Positions 7,603 to 14,341 of a stretch of DNA of 64,000 nucleotides are shown here, piece by piece. The DNA is from Shuttleworthella satelles DSM 14600 (GTDB lineage: Bacteria > Bacillota > Clostridia > Lachnospirales > Lachnospiraceae). The DNA lies in assembly GCF_000160115.1 (NCBI RefSeq), contig NZ_GG665866.1, positions 918,825 to 982,824 on the forward strand, read 5' to 3'. The stretch's first letter is position 1. The number at the start of each line of letters is the position of its first letter. The notes beneath the pieces are model-generated. The model ran no database searches. It worked only from the letters and a program-made list of their open reading frames with translations, and had not been told where the DNA came from. The position numbers were made by a program, and so were the translations under genes.

Positions 7603-9501
7603 CTACAGTTTCTTTACAAAGAGTACCCGAACCGCGTTGATTACGCAAATAACCATGACGCCCACATCGGCGAAAATCGCCAGCCACATATTGGCGATCC
7701 CGAGAGCGCCGAGCACAAGGCAGGTCAGCTTCACACCGATGGCAAAAACCAGGTTTTCATAGACAATCCTCATGCACTTTCTCGCAATTCGGATGGCCTT
7801 AGCAATCTTCACGGGATCATCATCCATGAGAACCACATCGGCGGCCTCAATCGCAGCGTCAGACCCCATAGCCCCCATGGCGATTCCAATATCCGCCCGG
7901 GTTAAAACCGGGGCGTCGTTGATCCCGTCTCCCACAAAGGCAACCGTCTCTTTCCCCTCTTTTTGACTCAGGATATCCTCCAGGGCAGATACCTTATCCT
8001 GGGGCAGAAGCTGGGACCGGACCTCGGAGATTCCCACCTGATTTGCAATATTTTCCGCCACAGCGCGACTGTCCCCGGTCAGCATCACCTGACGGCTGAC
8101 CCCAAGCTTCTTTAACTTGTCAATCGCCTCTTTCGAGGACTCCTTGACCTGGTCCGCAATCACAATATGGCCGGCATATGCCCCGTCCACTGCCATATGA
8201 ACAATGGACCCCACAGAGTGACACTCGATGAAATTGATCCCGACGGTATCCATCAGTTTGCCGTTTCCACAGGCCACCTGATGTCCGTCGACCCGGGCAA
8301 TCACACCCTGCCCGGAAATCTCTCTCACATCTCGAATGACCGAGAAATCAATCGGCTTGCCATAGGCTTCTTCCAGAGATTTCGAAATCGGATGAGAGGA
8401 ATTGGCCTCTGCGTGAGCCGCCAGACGAAGCATTTCTTCATGGTCGAAGGTCGCATGGTGCAGACCGCTGACCTGGAAATTCCCCTTGGTAATGGTCCCG
8501 GTCTTGTCCATGACAATGGTCTTAATCTTGGACAGGGTCTCCATATAATTGGATCCCTTGATGAGAATCCCCGAGGAAGAAGCTCCGCCCAGGCCTCCGA
8601 AGAAGCTGAGGGGAATAGAGACAACGATGGCACAGGGACAGGAAATAACAAGAAGGGTCAGGGCTCGATAAATCCAGTCGCCCCAGTCGGGATTGAGACC
8701 CATAATAAGGCGAATGACAGGGCCTATGAATGCCAGAGCAAGGGCTGAATATACGACAGCCGGGGTATAATAGCGGGCAAACTTGGAAATGAAGTTCTCT
8801 GATCTGGACTTTCGGGAGGAGGCGTTCTCCACCAGGTCTAAAATCTTAGAGGCTGTGGACTCCTCAAATTCTCTTGTCGTCCGGATTGTCAGAAGGCCAT
8901 CCTGATTGATACAGCCGGAGAGGACTTCTGATCCTTCCGCGACCTCTCTTGGGGCGGACTCTCCGGTCAGAGCGGCCGTATCCAGACTGGATTTTCCCCT
9001 GATCACCGTCCCGTCAATGGGAATCTTCTCCCCAGGTTTTACCGTGATTGTCGATCCGACTCCTACCTGATCCGGATCAACCTGGACTGTCGTTCCGTCT
9101 TCTCTCAACAGATTGGCGTAGTCCGGACGAATATCCATGAGAGCTGTGATGTTCTTTCGGCTCCGACCGACAGCGACAGACTGGAAGAACTCCCCGATCT
9201 GATAGAAGAGCATAACCGCGACACCCTCGCGGAAATCGCCCAGAGCCATGGCTCCGACGGTGGCGATCGCCATGAGGAAGGCCTCATCAAAAGGCCGCCT
9301 CTTGGCGATATTTCGAGCAGCTCCCTTTAATACCGGCCAGCCCAGGAGAAAATAGGGAATCAGGAAGAGGCCATTTTGGATGTATTGCCCGATTCCCTCC
9401 GGAAAGGGAAGCAGGGAAATAAGAATCCAGAGAAGGCCGCCCAGCACAATTTCTTTGAATGCTCTCTTCTGTTTTTTGTTCAGATCACGAAACCAGGACA
9501 T
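7603..9501 (-). CDS. P1B-type heavy-metal ATPase, Zn/Cd-type
   Basis: The 632-residue membrane pump exports divalent metal. It shows the transmembrane metal site CPC (SCPCAIVVSIP), the phosphorylation motif DKTGTITKG, TGES in the actuator domain, the SSHP motif and GDGINDAP. It has no N-terminal HMA domain; a separate 72-residue HMA protein is encoded just upstream. The start at 9501 (MSWFRDLNKKQKR) is chosen because GAAAGGAGC lies right before it. An apparent earlier start at 9516 lies inside a 44-base duplication. Zn/Cd/Pb is more likely than Cu given the repressor type. Confidence 0.93.
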   Translation of the reverse strand: MSWFRDLNKKQKRAFKEIVLGGLLWILISLLPFPEGIGQYIQNGLFLIPYFLLGWPVLKGAARNIAKRRPFDEAFLMAIATVGAMALGDFREGVAVMLFYQIGEFFQSVAVGRSRKNITALMDIRPDYANLLREDGTTVQVDPDQVGVGSTITVKPGEKIPIDGTVIRGKSSLDTAALTGESAPREVAEGSEVLSGCINQDGLLTIRTTREFEESTASKILDLVENASSRKSRSENFISKFARYYTPAVVYSALALAFIGPVIRLIMGLNPDWGDWIYRALTLLVISCPCAIVVSIPLSFFGGLGGASSSGILIKGSNYMETLSKIKTIVMDKTGTITKGNFQVSGLHHATFDHEEMLRLAAHAEANSSHPISKSLEEAYGKPIDFSVIRDVREISGQGVIARVDGHQVACGNGKLMDTVGINFIECHSVGSIVHMAVDGAYAGHIVIADQVKESSKEAIDKLKKLGVSRQVMLTGDSRAVAENIANQVGISEVRSQLLPQDKVSALEDILSQKEGKETVAFVGDGINDAPVLTRADIGIAMGAMGSDAAIEAADVVLMDDDPVKIAKAIRIARKCMRIVYENLVFAIGVKLTCLVLGALGIANMWLAIFADVGVMVICVINAVRVLFVKKL

Positions 9502-9561
9502 GAAAGCTCCTTTCATCTTTTGTTCAGATCACGAAACCAGGACATGAAAGCTCCTTTCATC
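9474..9561. repeat. Perfect 44-bp tandem duplication at the ATPase start, creating a leader ORF
   Basis: Bases 9474-9517 and 9518-9561 are identical. Each copy holds the ribosome site, the ATG and the first nine codons of the ATPase. Because 44 is not a multiple of three, the upstream copy reads MSWFRDLNKR and stops (9513-9545 minus), 12 bases before the real start. The leader has the same ribosome site and could couple or compete with ATPase translation. Confidence 0.9.
9513..9545 (-). CDS. Ten-residue leader peptide produced by the 44-bp duplication
   Basis: It starts at 9545 behind GAAAGGAGC, an exact copy of the ATPase ribosome site, and encodes MSWFRDLNKR. Its TGA overlaps the duplicated ribosome site of the real gene. 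It is likely translated because the initiation signals are identical, but any function is unknown. Confidence 0.45.
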   Translation of the reverse strand: MSWFRDLNKR

Positions 9562-9568
9562 ACTCTGT

Positions 9569-9787
9569 TCAGAAGAAAATCTCGCAGTCGTCCTCCACCT
9601 TCCGGCAGTTTTCCAGTACGCGCGGCATGACCTCCGCGGGATCGGCTCCATCTTCAAATTCCACCTTCATCTGAAGCAGCATAAAGTTGACCAGGGCATC
9701 TTTCACTCCATCGGTTTTTTGTGCTGCCTCTTCCATCTTGTTGGCGCAGTTGGCGCAGTCAACATCGATCTTGTAGCTCTTCTTCAT
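9569..9787 (-). CDS. Small HMA-domain metallochaperone-like protein
   Basis: The 72-residue protein consists of one heavy-metal-associated domain with the metal loop DCANCANKM near residue 10 (CxxC) and a CEIFF end. In many P1B ATPases this domain forms the N-terminus; here it is a separate gene first in the operon, 68 bases before the ATPase. It probably delivers or buffers metal for the pump. Confidence 0.85.
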   Translation of the reverse strand: MKKSYKIDVDCANCANKMEEAAQKTDGVKDALVNFMLLQMKVEFEDGADPAEVMPRVLENCRKVEDDCEIFF

Positions 9788-9840
9788 GGAATTTCTCTCC
9801 TCTCCTGCATCGAAATATCAAAATTGAATGACGTCTCTAT

Positions 9841-9903
9841 ACATATGATTAGTTGTTCATATGTTTATGTTTAGATGGTATCTTTCTTTGATGCTTCTGT
9901 CAA
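9841..9903 (-). promoter_or_regulatory. Promoter and ArsR-type operator of the metal-efflux operon
   Basis: On the minus strand TTGACA (9898-9903) and TACCAT (9875-9880) are 17 bases apart. Just downstream lies the inverted repeat ACATATGA...TCATATGT (9841-9848 and 9857-9864), which resembles CzrA/CadC operators (ATATGAACA half-sites). A repressor bound there would cover the transcription start. Confidence 0.75.
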
Positions 9904-10003
9904 GACTTGTTTTTATTAAAAGAACTCTTTTTACAGCTGGAATTACCGGGTCTTTAACGACATGATTTCTAAAATAATGACTCAAAACATGACCACAAAA
10001 AAG

Positions 10004-10058
10004 AAAAGCCCCCAAAACAGGGACTTTTGCGAAGCAAGATACGGGAGTCGAACCCGAA
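10004..10058 (-). other. 3' end of a tRNA gene with its terminator; probable prophage attachment site
   Basis: On the minus strand CGGGTTCGACTCCCG (10042-10056) is a T-arm with the invariant TTCGA loop, followed by a 3' acceptor-like strand and then a hairpin with AAAAG/CTTTT arms and a T run (10004-10028). No D-arm or anticodon arm lies upstream; the prophage begins there instead. This is what remains when a phage integrates into the 3' end of a tRNA gene. The tRNA identity is unknown and no second copy of the core was found. Confidence 0.55.
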
Positions 10059-10267
10059 AAGGCTAATATCCCGCAAACGCCGTAAAATCAGCATTTTCCA
10101 AAATCTTCCGTATTTACGCTGTTTGTAAATGATTCTTGTCTATCAAATTTGAATGCTGAAAACCATATTTTTACAACATGTATGACACAAAATATGACAC
10201 GATTATGCACCCCAAGATTATAGCTGCGGATAGAGTACATCGACAAACTTTATTTCATTTTTCAATA
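10059..10267. other. Non-coding left junction of the prophage
   Basis: No gene is seen in these 209 bases between the tRNA fragment and the lysis-gene terminator. At about 10180-10202 the heptamer ATGACAC occurs twice in direct orientation, separated by a short A/T stretch. Such repeats are candidates for arm-type integrase binding sites, but this is only a guess. Confidence 0.35.
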
Positions 10268-10296
10268 AAAAAAGAGGAGGCCGAAGCCCCCCCTCA
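10265..10296 (-). terminator. Terminator after the endolysin gene
   Basis: On the minus strand a GC-rich hairpin with a TTCG loop (GGGGC TTCG GCCTCC) is followed by a T run. It ends the late operon two bases after the endolysin stop. Confidence 0.85.
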
Positions 10297-10298
10297 TT

Positions 10299-11315
10299 TC
10301 ACTTTACATATCTCTCTCCATCCATAATCAGGCATACCCAGCCGGAGGGTGTACGCCCCCAAGTGGAGATCGACAGGTGGACAATCTCTTTGAGAGTGAA
10401 AACCGTACCATGCGGGTAGCTCTTAATCACCGCATGATTGAGCCCGGCGCCATCACGCACACGCAAGGATGATGCGGTTACAGTGTAGTTGTGGCCAACC
10501 TCCCACCCATCGGATGGGCCTTGTGTGCCTCCCGCACTGTACTCTCCTCGATCTGCAGCATAAGCCGCCCCCCGCATCTCAAGACAAACCCAGCCGGAGG
10601 GTGTACGTCCCCATGTAGAGATCGACAGATGGACAATCTCTTTGAGCGTAAAGACTGTCCCTCTAGGATAGGACTTTATAATGCCGTGATTCAGGCCCGC
10701 ACCGTCGCGCACCCTCAGGCTGCCGACGATCACCTCGTAGTTGTGGCCCACGATCCAGTCCCCTGCAGGAGCCAACGCAGGTGTTTCCTCCGGCGCAGAT
10801 TGTTCTGCTGGCACGCTTGCGGTCGCAATGCCTGCCTTAAACACAGCCCACACAGAATCATTGAGCAGTTCATTGGCATTGGGGCAGAGCTTCCCGTTGA
10901 CATCGTAGTGGCGGAGGATATGGGCGCTGTCAATTCCATGCCTCTCGCAAATCTCTCTTCCCAAGGCCTGCGCTCTAGCGATTGTCGCATTACCGATTCT
11001 GCCATCTGCATGCACGCACATCTCAATAGATATGCTATTAAAGTTGTTTGCTCTCAGATAGTAGGGGATGTGCCAGCTCTGGGGCCTGCCTCCTACGGAG
11101 TAAGCGACTGTGTCCTCCGGCACAGACAAGATTACCTCAGCGTCATCCACAAAATAATGCGCTGACGCGATCGGGCCTTCGCCCCTAGCAAAATAATTGC
11201 CGTTCCCCCGGGCTGTATCCCCTCGATTGGCCGTGTAGTGATAAATCAGGTAGATTATCTTGCTTCTTTTCCCGCCATGCATCCTCGGATTAGCGGGTAT
11301 ATAGGCATAACTCAT
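10299..11315 (-). CDS. Endolysin: N-acetylmuramoyl-L-alanine amidase with two SH3-like repeats
   Basis: The 338-residue lysin cuts the amide bond between muramic acid and the stem peptide. Residues about 1-165 form an Amidase_2 domain with zinc ligands in LIYHYTANRGD, HILRHYDVNGK and the LCPN cysteine. Two nearly identical cell-wall-binding repeats follow, each with SLRVRDGAGLNH, FTLKEIVHLSISTWGR and PSGWVCL (about residues 185-255 and 270-338). No signal peptide is present, so release depends on the holin. It is the last gene of the late operon. Confidence 0.93.
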   Translation of the reverse strand: MSYAYIPANPRMHGGKRSKIIYLIYHYTANRGDTARGNGNYFARGEGPIASAHYFVDDAEVILSVPEDTVAYSVGGRPQSWHIPYYLRANNFNSISIEMCVHADGRIGNATIARAQALGREICERHGIDSAHILRHYDVNGKLCPNANELLNDSVWAVFKAGIATASVPAEQSAPEETPALAPAGDWIVGHNYEVIVGSLRVRDGAGLNHGIIKSYPRGTVFTLKEIVHLSISTWGRTPSGWVCLEMRGAAYAADRGEYSAGGTQGPSDGWEVGHNYTVTASSLRVRDGAGLNHAVIKSYPHGTVFTLKEIVHLSISTWGRTPSGWVCLIMDGERYVK

Positions 11316-11324
11316 GCGTCCTCC

Positions 11325-11606
11325 TTATCCCTGTACATTTGCCTGATCTGTCTCATCACCAGGCTTATATGCTCCTGCGCTGTCTACCTCCGGAATACCG
11401 GCAATAGAAGTTAAGATAGATACAAGTCCGGCAAGTACACTGGCGGACCCAACCATAATCCAGTTGACCTGACCCATAACCGCAGATGTGCCGATCGTAG
11501 CGATAGCGGTCTGTGCAGCGGTCTTTACCGCACGCACTGCCGCCGCCTTTACCCACGCAACTGTGTCAACGCTGGGGTTAAATACCGCACTCTTAAGCAT
11601 TGTCAT
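11325..11606 (-). CDS. Holin, r1t-type
   Basis: This 93-residue membrane protein reads AVRAVKTAAQTAIATIGTSA and then VNWIMVGSASVLAGLVSILTSIAGIP, two hydrophobic segments as in phage r1t holins. It sits directly before the endolysin. The start at 11606 follows GAGGAGAAAGAAA and overlaps the end of the upstream gene by 14 bases; the longer reading from 11648 has no ribosome site. Confidence 0.85.
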   Translation of the reverse strand: MTMLKSAVFNPSVDTVAWVKAAAVRAVKTAAQTAIATIGTSAVMGQVNWIMVGSASVLAGLVSILTSIAGIPEVDSAGAYKPGDETDQANVQG

Positions 11607-11931
11607 TTTCTTTCTCCTCTCTTCTGTCCTTATGGACAATCTCATCAATTCGATGGTGCGCCGATTTTGCAGACTGCTCGACGGTGAGCAGTCGATTGCT
11701 TATATCTGCGACTGTGCTCCGGAAGGCCTTCTGGTCTTCCTTAATTTCTGTTGTATCTTTTTGGATGTTTTGCAGTGCGGTTTCAATCTTGGCTCCTCTT
11801 GCCGCTTCCAGCCTCGCCTTCTCGATCTCTTCCCGCACATCACCCCCGTTGTTATGCACCGCCGTAAGGATCCCAAAAACCACGGTCCCAATCAGGGATG
11901 CAAGGGCTACTAAAATTGCTGGCTCTATCAC
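11593..11931 (-). CDS. Small membrane-anchored coiled-coil protein (XhlA-like position)
   Basis: The 112-residue protein has an N-terminal transmembrane helix (AILVALASLIGTVVFGILTAV) followed by a long charged helix (REEIEKARLEAARGAK, NIQKDTTEIKEDQKAF). Proteins with this form often lie next to the holin in Gram-positive phages and are described as holin-like or XhlA-like. The role in lysis is inferred from position. Confidence 0.6.
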   Translation of the reverse strand: MIEPAILVALASLIGTVVFGILTAVHNNGGDVREEIEKARLEAARGAKIETALQNIQKDTTEIKEDQKAFRSTVADISNRLLTVEQSAKSAHHRIDEIVHKDRREEKENDNA

Positions 11932-13289
11932 TTGTACCGCCCCCTCACGTAAATCCTCACGGTATGCGACTTATCCAGGCCATCACTGCCCGTCGGCTGG
12001 TAGAGGGTAAAGTACACACGGCCTAAGCTGTCAAGGTTTGGATCCTCGGAACTTGATGTAACCCAGCCGTCCCGATCGGTATCAAGATGCACATCCTCTA
12101 AGGCGATCAGCTTGATCGGCAGATGAAAGTACTCTCTGTATGACCAGATCTCAGCACTCCCAACTTTGCTCCATCCAGAGGTGGAGTCGACCCCAGCAAT
12201 CACCCACATCTCGCAGAGGCCGCTTTTCCACTTGCGCCAGCTCCAGGTTGTGCGCTCTGGGCTAAAGTACTGATCCATCACATAATCCTTTGTGTCATCT
12301 GTCTTTGCTTTTAAGTCTGAGATTGATGCGAGCACAGATCCAAGGATTTCCCGGAATTCGTCCTTAATCTTAGCTTCTAAATTTTTGGCGTTTCGCCCGC
12401 CTTCAAAAGCCTCTTTCCACTCCTCGACGGTTCCTCCGACAGATGTATTAATTGGATCGCTCAAATCTCTGAAATTGATTCTTTTTGCTATAATTTCAGC
12501 CTCGTCATTTGCAGAATGCGCTTCGATCGCGACAGCGTGTTCGCCGTTAGTCACAATTAGTGAGCTCGATCCATTCGACACAAGAGTTGCGTTGGAAACA
12601 CTCTTCATTTCTCCGTCTAAATAATCGTGTGCATTGTACATCTCCAAGTGTGCGCCAGAACTCTGTCCTATCCGCACGGCCTTTCCGTCAAAAACAAGCG
12701 CGTTCCCGCTCAACTGCATCAAGGTAGTGTTACTTGTGTCTTTGATCTTATAGGATCCGCTTGCATCCAATGCCACATATGGAGTCGAGTATGTCAATCC
12801 ATCCTCCGACTTTCCAAGGGTAATTCCTTCTTCTGTCTCTCTGATCAGATTTTTAAGCATTTTTGTCTCCTCCTTTGCTTCTGCCGCTGTCTGCTTAGCT
12901 CCATCAGCCGCTGACTGTGCCTGACTCGCCTTATCAGATGCCTGCTTGGCGGTGTCCTTGGCCTTGCCTGCGTCGTCTTTAGCCTCCGTCACTGCCTTCT
13001 GTGTCCGGTCGCCGCCGCCGACAACTCCCGTCACTGTAGGCGTTTTTGCCTTGCCGTCGGCTCCCAAGAGCTCCACGCGCACGGTATCGCCCTTTTTGAC
13101 GGCCACGGTTGTGGCGATCGGCACGCTCTGGGAATCGTCCCCGCTGATCGTCACGCCGCCCATATCGATGTAGACAGTCCCGTCAACGCTGTCTGACGTA
13201 GCCAGTGCTGTCACGGTAGTCGTCGTCGCTGTTTCTTTTGGCTCTGCCTGTTGCTCGGCAAAAATTTTTGCCATGTCTAATCTGTCCAT
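11928..13289 (-). CDS. Phage tail/baseplate protein, probable receptor-binding or tail-tip component
   Basis: The 453-residue protein has an N-terminal beta-rich part (VTISGDDSQSVPIATTVAVKKGDTVRVEL), an alanine/lysine coiled coil at about residues 100-150, a middle beta domain, and a C-terminal domain ending in HTVRIYVRGRYK. Such layouts are common in Gram-positive siphovirus tail-fibre or upper-baseplate proteins. It lies between tail genes and the lysis cassette. The start ATG at 13289 overlaps the preceding stop and follows AAGGAGG. Confidence 0.65.
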   Translation of the reverse strand: MDRLDMAKIFAEQQAEPKETATTTTVTALATSDSVDGTVYIDMGGVTISGDDSQSVPIATTVAVKKGDTVRVELLGADGKAKTPTVTGVVGGGDRTQKAVTEAKDDAGKAKDTAKQASDKASQAQSAADGAKQTAAEAKEETKMLKNLIRETEEGITLGKSEDGLTYSTPYVALDASGSYKIKDTSNTTLMQLSGNALVFDGKAVRIGQSSGAHLEMYNAHDYLDGEMKSVSNATLVSNGSSSLIVTNGEHAVAIEAHSANDEAEIIAKRINFRDLSDPINTSVGGTVEEWKEAFEGGRNAKNLEAKIKDEFREILGSVLASISDLKAKTDDTKDYVMDQYFSPERTTWSWRKWKSGLCEMWVIAGVDSTSGWSKVGSAEIWSYREYFHLPIKLIALEDVHLDTDRDGWVTSSSEDPNLDSLGRVYFTLYQPTGSDGLDKSHTVRIYVRGRYK

Positions 13290-14341
13290 CACACCTCCTT
13301 AAGCGTTAGCTTTTGCGTCAGGCTCGATAAGCTGATCGAGTCGATATTTTTTATCATGCATTTTCGCCGGATGCCGTCTAAATCTGTATACATGACGATC
13401 TCCCCACAGGAGCAAGGGAAGTACATCGTGGTCATTGTGTAGCTGATGGTATAGCCGTTGTTTGCCGCATAGCTATCGGCTAAATCTTGTGCAGCCGCTT
13501 GCGTCTGTGGCTGTAAGTCGCTGATGCTATATACTTTTGCCCTTGTGTACCCCCTCCTCTGGAGGGAGGCTCTGGATGATGGACGCACGTCTGCTTGTGC
13601 TACAATCTCCCGATTGTCACCGCTATAGATCACGATCGCCCGGCTCTCCATGTCATAAAGAGTCGTACTCCGCTCGATACCATCATCAAGGATCATAGAC
13701 CGCTCCGATGTCGCATCAAGTTCCCAGCGCACACCCCTGGATGCAGGAGCGATATAAGGCTCGGCTGTGATGCGCCCGTGGCCGTCGACGGACAAATAAT
13801 TCCTTGACACCGTGCAGATGTCTTTCATGATGCTAAGATAAGACTCCCCCAAGTCATAAGCTTTCGAGGATCCGTATCTATAGTTGAGCGCTCCTGCCTT
13901 TGCTCTAAAAGTTTTTTCACAGACTTTTGCCACCGACTCAAGAGCAGTTAAAGCATAAGCGCCTTTCCCGATCGTCCAATGATTGCCGCAAAAGTCCTCT
14001 TTCAGCGTCCAAAGGACGGATTGGAGTTCGTACTCGATCGAGTGTAAACCTGCACTTACAGAGTCACCAGTGATGCCTGATACCACAAAAGTGCCGATTT
14101 CAGATTTATAATCTGTCCCTGGAATCGTGTCTACGATCCGAATCCAGCTGTCCTCGATATAGTCACTTTCAACAACCTTAATTTTTGCACTCGCCCTTGT
14201 CTCTGTCTCATGGCCAAAAGATAAGGAGCAGTCCTCAAGGACTACTCCTGTTAACTCTCCCCGGATGGAGTTGAGATCATGCGGATCTACTTGTAAAAAC
14301 TCCCACGCATGCTCCACTCTTGGATCTTTCCAGTCAATCAT
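13289..14341 (-). CDS. Phage tail protein (tail-associated, function not assigned)
   Basis: This 350-residue protein begins MIDWKDPRVEHAWEF. It has beta-rich segments in the first third (LEDCSLSFGHETETRASAKIKVVES) and a CSCGE cysteine pair near residue 310. It sits between the lectin-like tail protein and the tail-tip protein with 4-base overlaps on both sides, so it belongs to the tail-tip/baseplate group. It may be a tail-spike or baseplate hub protein, but no catalytic motif is clear. Confidence 0.55.
   Translation of the reverse strand: MIDWKDPRVEHAWEFLQVDPHDLNSIRGELTGVVLEDCSLSFGHETETRASAKIKVVESDYIEDSWIRIVDTIPGTDYKSEIGTFVVSGITGDSVSAGLHSIEYELQSVLWTLKEDFCGNHWTIGKGAYALTALESVAKVCEKTFRAKAGALNYRYGSSKAYDLGESYLSIMKDICTVSRNYLSVDGHGRITAEPYIAPASRGVRWELDATSERSMILDDGIERSTTLYDMESRAIVIYSGDNREIVAQADVRPSSRASLQRRGYTRAKVYSISDLQPQTQAAAQDLADSYAANNGYTISYTMTTMYFPCSCGEIVMYTDLDGIRRKCMIKNIDSISLSSLTQKLTLKEV

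Noticed and set aside
9513-9516. ATPase start at 9516 (MKGAFMSWF)
   Set aside because: This ATG belongs to the duplicated ribosome-site region; the ATG at 9501 has the proper ribosome site and matches the copied start.
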